Below are positions 33,301-45,137 of a DNA stretch of 64,000 nt, one piece after another. The stretch covers positions 8,365,501 to 8,429,500 of the forward strand of contig NC_134460.1 in the NCBI RefSeq assembly GCF_047948215.1, written 5' to 3'. Position numbers and translations under genes: made by a program. This DNA is from Lycorma delicatula. Lineage: Eukaryota; Arthropoda; Insecta; Hemiptera; Fulgoridae. The notes under the pieces were generated by a model. The model ran no database searches, had not been told where the DNA came from, and worked only from the letters and a program-made list of their open reading frames with translations. The first letter of the stretch is position 1. Each line of letters begins with the position of its first letter.

Positions 33301-34443
33301 TAAAAAAAAAAAAAAAAACAAGGACAAGGGAAGCAATTTTAGGCCTCAGATTAATAGTAGAAGGAAGATTAAAGAAAAACAAACCAACATACTTGGCGTT
33401 TATAGACCTAGAAAAGGCATTCGATAACGCAGACTGGAATACAATGTTCAGCATCTTAAAAAACATTAGGGTTAAAATTCAGAGATAGAAGAACAATTGC
33501 TAACATGTACAGGAACCAGACAGCAACAGTAACAATTGAAGAAAATAAGAAAGAAGCCGTAATAAGAAAGGGAGTCCGCCAAGGATGTTCCCTATCTCCG
33601 TTACTTTTTAATCTTTACATGGAACTAGCAATTAATGATGTTAAAGAACACTTTAGATTCGGAGTAACAGTACAAGGTGTAAAGATAAAGATGCTACGAT
33701 TTGCTGATGATATAGTAATTCTAGCCGAGAGTAAAAAGGATTTAGAAGAAACAATGAACGGAATAGATGAAGTCCTACCCAAGAACTATCGCGTGAAAAT
33801 AAACAAGAACAAAAAAAAAGTAATGAAATGTAGTAGAAATAACAAAGATGGACCACTGAATGTGAAAATAGGAGGAGAAAAGATTATGGAGGTAGAAGAA
33901 TTTTGTTATTTGGGAAGTAGAATTACTAAAGAAGACGAAGCAGGACCGATATAAAATGCCGAATAGCACAAGCTAAACGAGCCTTCAGTAAGAAATATGT
34001 TTACATCAAAAATTAATTTAAATGTCAGGAAAAGATTTTTGAAAGTGTATGTTTGGAGTGTCGCTTTATATGGAAGTGAAACTTGGACGATCGGAATATC
34101 TGAGAAGAAAAGATTAGAAGCTTTTGAAATGCGGTGCTATAGGAGAATGTTAAAAATCAGATGGGTGGATAAAGTGACAAATGAAGAGGTATTGCGGCAA
34201 ATAGGAAAAATATAGTTAAAAGAAGAGACAGACTTATAGGCCACATATTAAGCCATCCTGGAATAGTCACTTTAATATTGGAAGGACAGGTAGAAGGGAA
34301 AAATTGTATAGGCAGGCCACGTTTGGAATATGTAAAACAAATTGTTAGGGATGTAGGATGTAGAGGGTTTACTGAAATGTAACGACTAGCACTAGATAGG
34401 GAATCTTGGAGAGCTGCATCCAGACAAATGACTGAAGACAAAA
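33301..34443 (+). mobile_element. LINE-A copy 3, 5'-truncated and decayed
   Basis: A run of 17 A at 33302-33318 precedes LINE-A sequence that starts in the RT domain (acaagggaagcaattttagg) and ends with the family 3' end at 34443. The A run at the 5' side is odd and may belong to a separate event. No target-site duplication was found. Confidence 0.85.
33322..34435 (+). pseudogene. LINE-A reverse transcriptase pseudogene
   Basis: Blocks match copy 2: LGVYRPRKGI-type frame slips early, then a clean frame 33505-33954 with VRQGCSLSPLLFNLY and LRFADDIVIL. A frameshift follows after ITKEDEAG near 33945, where copy 2 has ITKDGRSR. Next come a short deletion (KKYNLF to KKYVYI region) and frame 33997-34215 with ETWTIGISEKKRLEAF. 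A deletion at about 34203 removes the DEERSIWKN segment. A stop replaces the K of EMKRL near 34380. Confidence 0.88.
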
Positions 34444-34500
34444 ACCTGCCATCTAGGATCCTTAAATTATTACTTTTTAAATAGGAAGGTTTTACATTTT
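34444..34500. other. Short spacer
   Basis: Nothing is recognised. Confidence 0.4.
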
Positions 34501-34880
34501 CGATTTTAAATTTTACAATAAAAATAATGGTGAAAACCGTTTTTCTGTTAATGCCTTCGTTATCGAATTATAAGCATTCAAAGTTGCAACAACGGAAAAA
34601 CCATGTTAACGATAGAAAGAGGTAAAACGCGCTACATGAACAATTTTATTACATTTTACATTCATAATGAATACATTTAACCAACTTTAAACAGTGATAA
34701 AAAATTTTTAAAATTTTTATTAACTCAATAATATTTATTGATGAAGCGAATTTTACATCGTTTTATTGTTAACACGATTTTTCCGTCGTTTCAAATGTGA
34801 ATGCTTATAACTCAATAATGAAGGCAGTAACAGAAAAACTGGTTTTACCGTTGTTTTTGTTATAAAATTTTAAATCGAAA
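34501..34880. repeat. Foldback element, about 140-bp arms
   Basis: The left arm (34501-34640) and right arm (34738-34880) are reverse complements at roughly 75% by eye, sharing gtttttctgtta, ttataagcattca and acggaaaaa. The 97-bp loop is AT-rich. No coding sequence is present. It may be a MITE or other foldback transposon; no clean target-site duplication was found. Confidence 0.8.
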
Positions 34881-35331
34881 TCACGTGTCAATTAAGTTTG
34901 ATTCAATATGGCCGATCCAAGATGGCGGAGAAAAATTAAAAACCAACCTTAAAACAGGGGTTTATTTAACTATATAGATATGTAGAACTCCATTTCTTTC
35001 TACATCCAAATACTTCTCAGATATGAAGTATAAAGTTGTTACCATACTGAAATATCATTTTGTATATTATCTTTACTTAAATAATTATCTCAGGAATAAA
35101 CTAGAATTGAGTGCAGATACACGACTGAAATTTAACCAACATCGACCAAAAAAAAAAAATAATTAAATCCTAATAATAAAAGTTATATAAACATAATTAT
35201 TATACTAATTAAATGTGGATAAATCTGTGAGAATTTATATAACATTACATCGATACAATAAATTATTTAATTGTTGATCTAATTACAAAATTTTTATAAT
35301 TTCATTGTTCATATTTATTACATATAATAAC
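34881..35331. other. Spacer with a 45-bp repeat shared with LINE-D's end
   Basis: The segment 34983-35035 is an inverted, about 85% match to 33240-33296. The rest is unrecognised AT-rich DNA. Confidence 0.5.
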
Positions 35332-35336
35332 TAGGG

Positions 35337-35360
35337 TGTCCCATATAAAACGCAACCCAT
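35337..35360 (+). repeat. Left terminal inverted repeat, 24 bp
   Basis: It matches the reverse complement of 36626-36649 at 23 of 24 positions. Confidence 0.9.
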
Positions 35361-35517
35361 CAATCACTCATCCATGAAATTTCAAAAGTCAAGCTTACTC
35401 CCCTACTCGTTACTGAAATGGACTCGTCCAACATCTGAACATCGCGGCGATGCAGTAGAACACTACCGATTGTAACAACAATGCAATCATAAAGTTCAGT
35501 GTATCGCTAGAGACAAG

Positions 35518-36539
35518 ATGGTGTTTTCGCTAGATGAACGTGTTTTCATTGTTGAGTCGTACTTCAGTACGAAATCAGTGGTTGCAGTGCAAGATTTGTT
35601 TCGCCATAAGTACCCAGATAAACCGGCTCCTAACAAAACATCAGTATTAAGGTCAGTCGCAAAATTTAGAGAGACCGGTTCTGTTAATAACTAGGAACAC
35701 AAAAGATCTGCGTCAGTGTTGAATACAAATACAGTCGCTGAAATCAAAGACCGATTACTCGCCTCGTCAAATAAATCGATCAGACGTTTGTCTGCTGAAA
35801 TTAATTTGTCTTAATCAACTATTCATCGGGCGACCAAACGATTACAATTACGACCTTATCGCATTCAAACCGTTCATCGACTTCTTGAGCCCGAGAAAGA
35901 AAAACGGCTACAATATTGTCAACGGTTCCGTCGATTTCTGCGTGACGGAATTAATGTTATGGATTCGTTATTTTTCACAGATGAAGCACGGTTTCATTAG
36001 GATGTCTAAGTAAACAGCCAAAACAGTAGAATTTGGAGTGCCGAAAATCCACATGTTTATCACGAAAAAAATTACACCCGCAGTAGTTGGGCGTGTGGTG
36101 CGCGATATCGCGGAAGAAAATGATCAATCCTATTTTTTTCGAGTACACCATTAATGCAGAACGATATCAGGATATTTTATTTCAGTTCATTGCACTCTTG
36201 GAAGAGGACGACAGAACTGCTGGCTACAACATGACGGTGCAACATCGCACTACACATGTTCAACTTCTGATTTCGTTGAGGAATTCTTTGGTAATCGTGT
36301 AATCGGTCAAAGCTTGTGGCCACCAAGATCTCCAGATTTGACTGCAGCGGATCTTTTTCTATGGGGTTACGTCAAAGAAAAAGCCTAGAGAAACAAACCA
36401 CGAACAATTGAAAGTCAATATTGAACAATCTGTATTAAATATCCAGCCACAAACTTTGAAAAAAGTTGCAAGAAACGCTGTAAAAAGAATTGAAGCTTGT
36501 ATTCAAGAAGATGGCGGCCACTTCCAACATTTACTCTAA
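35518..36539 (+). pseudogene. Tc1/mariner-type transposase pseudogene
   Basis: It starts MVFSLDERVFIVESYF at 35518, with an N-terminal helix-turn-helix region as in DUF4817-type transposases. It is stopped at 35692-35694 (VNN then TAG). Later blocks in shifting frames include LEPEKEKRLQYCQRFRRFL, the first catalytic aspartate in FFTDEARFH (35970-35998), a degraded second motif near 36230 (MTVQHRTTH in the open frame, where the family has an HDGA-like motif), and the third in RSPDLTAADLFLWG (36320-36368). It ends EDGGHFQHLL with a stop at 36537-36539. At least four stops or shifts make it inactive. Confidence 0.85.
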
Positions 36540-36625
36540 ATGTAAGGTAATGGATGGTAATAATAAAAATTACATTTACATTTACACATACCTTTTTATT
36601 ATTTCAATACCTACCAATATAAGGT

Positions 36626-36649
36626 TGGGTTGCTTTTTATATGGGACAC
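36626..36649 (-). repeat. Right terminal inverted repeat, 24 bp
   Basis: This is the partner of 35337-35360. Confidence 0.9.
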
Positions 36650-36654
36650 TTGTA

Positions 36655-37008
36655 CGTCATCAGTATAAGAGTTTTATCATCACGTAAATATATATAAAAA
36701 AATTTGAGTTACGTATCAAACAAAGTCTTCAATTACTAAAACTGTTACTACTAAATATAAACTTTTCATTTTAATGTAATTATATTTTATATTTAATTAT
36801 ATTCGTGCAAAATGTAGTACAATATAAAATGGAAGTTCATACGACAAATTAAACAAAAAAAATTACAATTTTAGTAGAGTGAAAAAAAAACCAATTGACG
36901 ACTATCTTAAAATTCACTGGACATAGTAACATTAATTACCAGTTTCTCTTTTTATTGAGGATTTTCTGTAGATACATAAATAAAATTAAAACTTGAGAAC
37001 ATTTTATT
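36655..37008. other. AT-rich spacer
   Basis: Nothing is recognised. Confidence 0.5.
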
Positions 37009-37016
37009 AATATGTG

Positions 37017-37424
37017 GGTACTTACGTATTAACGCCACCGCAGCTACAGCTTTATTTAAAAACAAAGTAGTCAATCGGATTTCGGTGGAAAATGAGCGGA
37101 TATAGAGTTTAACATAACCTACGCTCGCTTCGCTCCCTAACCTTGACTAATTAACAGGAGTGTTTTGATTATTTAAATAATAAATAATTGCAATAATTAC
37201 TGAATTTAAATAAATACTCCAAAGATTACGGTGTTAATTAGTCAAGGTTAGCGAGCGAAGCGAGCGTAGGTTAAGTTTGGTTAAATTATATTTATAAAAT
37301 AAATAAATATAAATAACCATTTATTAAAATTAATAAAGAGACTGTTCATTTTCCACCGAAATCCGATTGACTACTTTGTTTTTAAATAAAGCAGTATCTG
37401 CGGTGGCGTTAATACGCAAATACC
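37017..37424. mobile_element. MITE with 80-bp terminal inverted repeats, hAT-like duplication
   Basis: The ends 37017-37097 and 37344-37424 are inverted repeats of about 80 bp with few mismatches. A second, internal inverted pair (cctacgctcgcttcgctc at about 37119-37136 against gagcgaagcgagcgtagg at 37252-37270, plus adjoining ccttgactaatta) lies inside. Flanks 37009-37016 (aatatgtg) and 37425-37432 (aaaatgtg) form an 8-bp duplication with one mismatch, the length used by hAT elements. It has no coding capacity. Confidence 0.85.
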
Positions 37425-37432
37425 AAAATGTG

Positions 37433-38511
37433 TTATGAAAAAAAAGGATAAAAGTAAATACTGTACAAATATACCAGTAACTAATATGTACTTGAAATGT
37501 CAACAACCAATACGATTTGTGACGTAAACGTAATATAATTAAAGTATTATAATATCATTAAATTTTATTACATAAAATTTAAAATAAGGTAAACCTAAAA
37601 AAAATGAATTTCATACGTAAAAGATAACCGAGAAATTCCCGTCAATGTTCAATGAAAAATTACTATGTGATATTTTTATGAAGAGTTTAATAAAAAAAGT
37701 TAAAGCTGTTTTACTAAAACATTTTTTACCCAATCATACCTAAGTTGGAATACGTAGATGTTATATTTCAGTTTTTTTCTTTTTCGACTCATCCTGTAAA
37801 TCAGTACTGTCACAAAAATAGTTTTAAAAAAAATCAATCCAAAATAGTTCGAAGAAACTTAATATACATTATTTAATATATGAAATTAATAGAAAATACA
37901 ATGAAATACCCTTCACTGTCTCTAAGCAATACCAAAGTACAAGTCAATAAATATATAGGACTATGAAATATTCTGTCTGTAAGTACGAATGCGGTAGGAA
38001 TATATTAAGAGGTAGTATTTTGGTAAAAGATTACTTCCTTCTCCTTATACATTAAATTTACTTATTTTGATAGTAACATTTTTGCATGTTCTCTTCAAAC
38101 CTGTCGTTGCAGGTTACGGAAAGTGTATTTATTAGTCTCCTCCAACTCCTGCAACATTTACTTCTATATCCATCGTAGTGCATGAAAAACGGGGTTAAGG
38201 TTAAAAGGAAAAAAGATACTACAAGAGGATTCAGCTGTCCCCTAAGGAGTGAAGAAAGTGGAGTACGTGTGGAGAATTCCATGGATAGCTTAGCTTTAAC
38301 GCTTCGTGTTGTTTTATTATTCCGGACGTTTAAAAGAATTTAGCTTTATTACCTAAATAAAAAAAAGATATATATACACGTGAAGTTTTCTTAAAAATAA
38401 AAAGAAATGGATTTGATTCTAGAGAATATAATATAAATAAATAATATAAAATTAAGATTTTAATGTACTGAATATAGTGTTGGAAATATGTATTCGGATC
38501 CCAATAAATAC
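37433..38511. other. AT-rich spacer
   Basis: No recognisable gene; small frames here lack domains. Confidence 0.5.
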
Positions 38512-39400
38512 TTTTTTTTTCGTCTTCAGTCATTTGACTGGTTTGATGCAGCTCTCCAAGATTCCCTATCTAGTGCTAGTAGTTTCATTTCAGTATACCC
38601 TCTACATCCTACATCCCTAACAATTTGTTTTACATATTCCAAACGTGGCCTGCCTACACAATTTTTCCCTTCTACCTGTCCTTCCAATATTAAAGCGACT
38701 ATTCCAGGATGTCTTAGTATGTGGCCTATAAGTCTGTCTCTTCTTTTAACTATATTTTTCCAAATGCTTCTTTCTGCATCTATTTTTCGCAATATCTCTT
38801 CATTTGTCACTTTATCCACCCATCTGATTTTTAACATTCTCCTATAGCACCGCAATTCAAAAGCTTCTAATGTTTTCTTCTCAGATACTCCGATCGTCCA
38901 AGTTTCACTTCCATATAAAGCGACACTCCAAACATATAATTTCAAAAATCTTTTCCTGACATTTAAATTAATTTTTGATGTAAACAAATTATATTTCTTA
39001 CTGAAGGCTCGTTTCGCTTGTGCTATTCGGAATTTTATATCGCTCCTGCTTCGTCCATCTTTAGTAATTCTACTTCCCAAATAACAAAATTCTTCTACCT
39101 CCATAATCTTTTCTCCTCCTATTTTCACATTCAGTGGTCCATCTTTGTTATTTCTTCTACATTTCATTACTTTTGTTTTCTTCTTGTTTATTTTCATGCG
39201 ATAGTTCTTGCGTAGGACTTCATCTATGCCGTTCATTGTTTCTTCTAAATCCTTTTAACTCTCGGCTAGAATTACTATATCATCAGCAAATCGTAGCATC
39301 TTTATATTTTCACGTTGTACTGTTACTCCGAATCTAAATTGTTCTTTAACATCATTAACTGCTAGATCCATGTAAAGATTAAAAAGTAACGGAGAGTTAA
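38512..39400 (-). mobile_element. LINE-A copy 4, minus strand, 5'-truncated
   Basis: The T run at 38512-38520 and the family 3' end (cttcagtcatttgactgg on this strand) mark the tail. The 5' end is at about 39400, within the SPLLFNLYM region, beside a repeated aagattaaaaagta word (about 39378 and 39406). That repeat could be a short duplication or slippage. Confidence 0.88.
38526..39400 (-). pseudogene. LINE-A reverse transcriptase fragment, one premature stop
   Basis: A 236-aa open frame (38526-39236) covers the region after the FADD box: MNGIDEVLRKNYRMKI, EEFCYLGSRITKDGRSR, ETWTIGVSEKKTLEAF, GHILRHPG and the SNQSND end. Upstream, LRFADDIVILAES is in the same frame but separated by a stop where copy 2 has lysine (AESKKDLEE), near 39255. 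The palm motifs upstream of FADD are mostly truncated. Confidence 0.87.
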
Positions 39401-41629
39401 AAGATTAAAAAGTATTATTATTAATGAGCAAATAAAAGAACAGAAAACTTAACAGGATACGGTGTTAGTTTACAACAAAATAATAAAGATAGACGAAAAT
39501 TTATAGCTTAAGTTTTAATTTTAATACTTTGCCTATGAATTATGCGTATCATCGAAGAAAAATCCAATAACCTAATTTACAAGTTTTACATAAAAACTAC
39601 ATAAAATATGGTAAGACTTATTTTATAAAATACACAACATTATTTTCTAAAATGTGAAAAGAAATAAATGTTGCAGAAAGAGGATTAATAGCACAAAATA
39701 TTGCACGTTTTATTACTAAAATAATAAATATTACGCATAATTTAAATTATTATGAGGTACAAGAAGTTACACCAATAAAGCATCCTAGAATTTATTACCA
39801 TAAAAAGTGAAAAGAGTTTCAGGAGAAAATAATATTATAAAAATAAATAGTTCGAATCGGAACATCTGTTTAATTACGAAAATGCTAAAAAAGCTTTAGC
39901 GATAAAAATAAAATAAGAAACTGTTAAAGTCCTGGTTAAAAAATTGCAAATTAATCGGGTGGAATTACCATTATATACTATTTTCGATGTTATGGTTTTA
40001 CTGTAAATAACTTTTCTTGCAAAATATCCTGTAGTTGCTGTTTATGGAAAATAGAGAAAAAAAGAATAATTTAAAATGTGTAATCCTAAAGGTCAACTTC
40101 AAAATATATTTAAAATTTTTATAAAACAAACTTAATACAAACAGAAGGATTTTTTCCTATTCCTAACACAACACAAAATAATAAAAACGAATTAGCAATA
40201 TACTATTGGCCTAAAAATATACCATTCTTAAAATAAGAGAGACAGACTTACATCTGCTAAAGGTCACAAAATATCCGAACTTTGTTAGAATAAGCGAATA
40301 TAATTTATTAAACGATCTAAAAGAAAAAGATGCTTTAGATTTTCCGGAAAATAAAATGAAAGATATTTTAACGTATGCAATTACAAATAAATAATCTTGT
40401 TAATGTAAACAGATGCAAATGAATAGAAACATTGGAAAAATTTACTTATTTAGAATGAAAAATATTTAGAAACAAAATAAAGATTTATTTTTATATTACA
40501 TTGTTTTACAGAATTTTTTATTTCCAATAATTACATGGAAAATCAATAGAAGAAAAGACCAGTACATTAGATTTAGATTTAAAAATCTTTATTTCATTCT
40601 TATTAGTGAACCATACGTCGATAAAAAAAATTCCTGAAATAAAGAAAAAAACTGAAAAAATTGAGGTACTTTCAATTTCGCACCATTTCTTTTATGAACA
40701 TGTAAAATTTAGTATTAGAATAATTTAAAAGATAAAATGAGGTATTAATTTTTTGAATAATAAAAGAATTTGGCTTTATATATATACAGCCAATAAAATG
40801 AACTCAAACAATACCTAGAGAAGTTATAGAGTTAGATAGAAGAATAGAAAATATAGTGCGAAAAAAAAGAATCACAAGAGCTGGAGTAAAATAATTGAAA
40901 AGGTACGATAGAAAAGTAAGATAACTGGTTTGATAATAGCTTTCTTGATGAATGGTGAAAGATAATGGACAGAGAATAGTGAAAGAAAAAATAATAATAA
41001 AGTAGGAAGATAGGAAATTCGGTAGAAAAACCTGAAAATAAGTTACTCGGAGAAAAAAACTGTAACCCTATCTATTTGAAAGTGATCGGTTTACAATGAA
41101 AAATATAGGGGGAGTTAACACATATTATGTTGAATTAGTTATTTTACTCGAGCGCGCAAACACGGAAAAGAAGGCACGTGTCTTCACAATAAGTTTTTAC
41201 AAGATAAATGTACACATTATTTTATCTAAAAGAAAAGATCAAATAATATTAGTAATTATTTTTGTACCACTTTTTTTCTTAGCAAAATGGAGGTTAGAAT
41301 ATATAAAACGTTGTTAACTGGAAAATATAAATTTACTATTCTGAATTGTTTCCTATCGAATTTAACATTATTTGCATTTTAAATTAGTTATAAAAGATCA
41401 AATTTTTTATATTAACAGTTAAAAACTCTTCCTATTTTCTAAAACCAGCTACTTAATGTTACACAGCAAATATTTCAACTTATCGTTATTGGTTGGAATC
41501 AAAATACCGGGCATCAAAGTGAATATCGGGGTTTTAAAATTATGTAATAAATAATAAGTTTTACTTACGTTGATAAATTATACATGAAATGAAAAAAACA
41601 ACTCAAAAAGTTTTATTTGTAAGTGTTGA
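39401..41629. other. Long AT-rich spacer
   Basis: No recognisable gene or transposon. The frame at 41096-41317 (73 codons) has no domain. Some A-rich stretches near 39900-40900 may be very old LINE debris, but I could not align any motif. Confidence 0.45.
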
Positions 41630-41639
41630 ATGTGAGCAA

Positions 41640-42135
41640 TATTCGTAATACGGCACACATTTACGCCGATAGAAGCGTTCATCCTATACTTTAATTAGCA
41701 AATCTGGAGTAATTGATGCGACAGCTGCTTCAATCCTGTGTCTCAAGTCGGGATTGTCGGCCGATAACGGTGGCACATACACTTGATACTTTATAAACCC
41801 CGAAAGAAAAAAATTGCATGGGATAAGATCGGGAAAACGTGGAGGTCACGGCAAACAAGCCCCCTGTCATTTGGTCACCGGTGACCAATCCAGCGTTTGG
41901 AGTGAATTTTATTATTCAACTGATCACGTACAGTATTATACCAGTAAGGAAGCGCACATTGTTGCCAAATAAAGTTCTGTGGTTCGTATAGCAGTATAGG
42001 AAAGAGGGAAAGTTTTAGCATAACAAAATAATTCATTCCAGACCCTCATGGTTCCGCAAAAAAGAACGGCTCGTATACTTTACCTTCAGGATATGGCATA
42101 AAAAACATTCAGTTCTGGGAAGTTTAAAGAAACTC
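41640..42135 (-). pseudogene. Transposase relic, C-terminal part, catalytic residues lost
   Basis: Minus-strand blocks in order are EPQNFIWQQCALPYW near 41990-41945, NNKIHSKRWIGHR, RFPDLIPCNFFLSGFIKYQVY near 41850-41780, and NPDLRHRIEAAVASITPDLL near 41755-41700. Relatives usually have QQDGAP and a final aspartate in PCD. Here the second catalytic aspartate is replaced by cysteine and the third by asparagine, besides several stops. It cannot be catalytic. Confidence 0.78.
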
Positions 42136-43109
42136 CCCAGAACTTTTTCCTTTTTTTTTTATATATCATTTTTTTTATACGGTACATTATTTACTTATTT
42201 GGTTTTTTTGCAATTTTTTGCAATTTTTTTGCAATTTTTTGCAATTTTTAATTTTTGAGTTTAATTTTTCAACAAAAGATTTTTCGTTATAATAAGATAT
42301 TTATATAATATCATTCAATTGATTAATTATTATATTACAAAAAAGAAAAAAGATAGTTATATTATAATATATATATTATATATAGTAATATATTTATTTA
42401 AATATATCTATTTCTCCCTTTAATATTTAATCTTATTAAATATAATATTTTAATTCATAAGTGTTATATAAATTAAAAAATTTATTATATAATAGATAAC
42501 CTCTTATATTTAAATAAAGATTTTAATATAATGTAGATTTTAATTTAATGTAAAATAGTTTTTGTAAAGATAATCATCTAAAATAAATTATTTAATTAAA
42601 TGCATCAATAAGATATTTAATTAAAATTAAAATTTTAATTAAATACCTATTTCATAAGGATTTAATTAAAATTAACTTTTAATTAAATTAAATAGGATTT
42701 TATTAAAAATAATTTTATTCATTCAAATAAATTTTAAAGTTTAAAAAACCTGAGGGATATAATTATATTATAATAAGTGTATTTAAAAATATATAATTAT
42801 TAAAAAAAAAAAAAAAAAAAAAAACCTCATGGTTTAATTTTTATCTTAAGGTTTAGTTTAATAAGATAGTTACATATGTTTTATTTAATTATTTTATTTG
42901 GTTCTTTAAAAACAAATTTATTATTATACTACTGTTATTTTCAATATTAAGATTATTTATTGTTTAAGTTTATTTTTATATATTTTGAACCATTTTTTTT
43001 TTTTTTTATGTAAAATTATGACAATGTCAGGATTTTTGTTTGAGTATGATCTTGTTTTTTTTTTTTTTGAGTGATTATTTTTTTTTTTTAATATTTCAAT
43101 GTAAAGACA
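42136..43109. other. Extremely AT-rich block within the transposon relic
   Basis: About 975 bp is almost entirely A and T. It includes four gcaattttt(t) repeats at about 42209-42248, a perfect 32-bp palindrome at 42614-42645, 22 A at about 42790-42812 and long T runs. No coding frame is recognised. An organelle or symbiont origin was considered but is not supported. Confidence 0.6.
42614..42645. repeat. Perfect A/T palindrome, 15-bp arms
   Basis: tatttaattaaaatt and aattttaattaaata flank two A, all bases A or T. A looser copy of the same words follows at 42660-42700. Confidence 0.92.
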
Positions 43110-43290
43110 TTGAAATATTTCGTGAGGATATTCTGATCCCCAGATACGCAGATTATGAATGTTTACTTTTCCATTAACGTGAAATGTTCATTCGTCACTG
43201 AATTTGACACCATAAAATCATAATCGTCAGGGTGCATCATTTTATTCGCGATACTAGCATGCAATATTTTGGAGCTTGCACATACCTAAA
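43110..43290 (-). pseudogene. Transposase relic, segment with first catalytic aspartate
   Basis: On the minus strand, KFSDE-stop-TFHVNGKVNIHN then LRIWGSEYPHEIFQ. The aspartate of SDE corresponds to the first catalytic residue of Tc1/mariner enzymes. The next residue but one is now a stop. This precedes the C-terminal part at 41640-42135. Confidence 0.75.
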
Positions 43291-45134
43291 ACTGTTTAAA
43301 TTGCTCTTTCATTTCATGTATAATTAATCAATTTACGTTAAAAAATATTACATAGCTTTGAAACCTTTTTGTCGTGGTTAAAAATCACGGCATGGTTAAA
43401 CTACAAAAAAAAGTCTAAAATCTTATAATCCTTGACGATCTCTATTTTATCAGTTTGGCAAATCTGATGTCAATGGGTATACACAAAACTGTTCTCTTTA
43501 CTAAATAAAAGTAAAAACAAGATTATATAGTTATTTTAGCTGATAATTGTAAAACAAGGAATTGGAAATAAAATCATAAATAAAACTAATAAAATCATCA
43601 CTGGTGCTCAAAGTAAATGATTATTTAGCAACAAAATTTTCAATTCTTTACCTCCAAATCTACTCAATATAATTTATTATCCATTAAAATTTTTTTAAAT
43701 ATAAAATTTAACTAACCATATTTCTGTTATTCTTCTAATTTAAAAATTCTTCACCGTTTAAAAATCACCCGGCAATGAATTGAATAACTTTCCTGGATAT
43801 GCCGGTCAAAATCTTAAAATCCTTCATGAGTTTATTACCCGTAAAACAAAGTTAATTACACCAAAAATAAAATACTGCGTTCTATTTCGGCCCCAATATT
43901 CAGTCTTTTACTCCAAATTTCTCAAAAAAATTTTATATAAATATAAATAGGATCTATTTTTTTTTTCAACATTTCAGGTCATATTTCGTATAAAACCATT
44001 TAATTTACTTCTTACTTTCTTTACTTTCTCGGTCCCAAGAATTACATTCTGACTTAATTTTACCGACGAAAAAATAAGGGTGAAATCTTTTGCCAGCCGA
44101 TTCGCTAACGATGCGTTTCTGAACATATTTTTATATGAACGTTTTTTTTAATTTTTACCAGTAGAAAATGTCCCAAAAATTTTTACATACTTCGTAGATT
44201 ACTCCGTACACCACATTTTAATAAACATCTTTACGTTTTTTTTTCAATTAAAGTAAACGATAATAAAATAGTAGATAATAAATAAAAATAACAATAGATA
44301 AATATTAAAGGAAGACAACAATTTCTAAAAATCTATTACAAAATATTCGTAAATATCGTTGATAATAATGAAAGAATGATTTTTTACTGCCTTCATTTCA
44401 ATTTAACAAAATTTATTATATTCTATAAACAATCAAATTGAAAATGTTTAGGAAACATCTTAAAATTTTCCTTCATGTTCTATCTAAATAAATACTATTA
44501 AAAAATAAATAAAAATACTTCTTTTTGTAAAAGAGAAAGACTTGAACCAAATGGTATTGAAGGGATGACTTAAGTTTGGGTAACCGATGGCCTCATACGT
44601 TTAAACGTTCAGCATCTATTTGACTGCGTGTTTGTATTTTAGAATAAATAAGGGCTGTGTTTTTTAGAACGGGTTGACTCGTTTATATGCTAATCTAAAG
44701 TGTGAGATTCGAACAAAATAAAGAGCAAAAAAAAAAGATAACAAAACAAAACACCAATATTGGCACTTCTCTACACACCAGTGATTCTTCAGTTTTGCTT
44801 ACTAGCAAAATTTTTACGATCCGTTATTTTCACATCATAAAACATGTGCAGTATTTTTATCATATATTTTGTTAGAGAAAATAAATTTTTATATTAATTT
44901 CTGTTACACTACCCTATTAAATTTTATTAAAATTTAATAAAATTAAAAAAAAAATTGAAAAATAAAATACTTTATTTTAAATTTTTTATTAAAAATCAAA
45001 ATATCATTTTAAAAATTAAAATTTTTATAAGATAAATAAGGTTATAATGATTAATATGCAATTACTGTAACATGTTCTTCAATTTTTGCTGTTATATTTT
45101 AAATTAAGGAATTATTCTATTATTAATAATAATA
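43291..45134. other. AT-rich spacer
   Basis: No gene or transposon is recognised. Confidence 0.5.
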
Positions 45135-45137
45135 ATA

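Larger units (their letters stand above)
35334..36652 (+). mobile_element. Tc1/mariner-type transposon with matching termini
   Basis: The 24-base terminus gtgtcccatataaaacgcaa plus ccca (from 35337) recurs in reverse at 36626-36649 with one mismatch. TA dinucleotides lie next to both ends (35332-35333 and 36653-36654), as expected for TA target duplication, although the outermost 2-3 bases differ between the ends. The length is 1.3 kb with one transposase-like gene inside, now broken. Confidence 0.88.
41630..43290 (-). mobile_element. Tc1/mariner-type relic split by AT-rich DNA, minus strand
   Basis: The C-terminal two thirds of a transposase lie at 41640-42135, and the segment before them lies at 43110-43290. 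Between is about 975 bp of extremely AT-rich sequence that does not belong to the transposase. Reading order on the minus strand is correct, so one gene was split. No terminal repeats were identified. Confidence 0.75.

Noticed and set aside
42136..43109. Possible mitochondrial or symbiont DNA insertion
   Set aside because: The AT content is suggestive, but no mitochondrial gene, tRNA or bacterial frame could be identified, so only the composition is reported.
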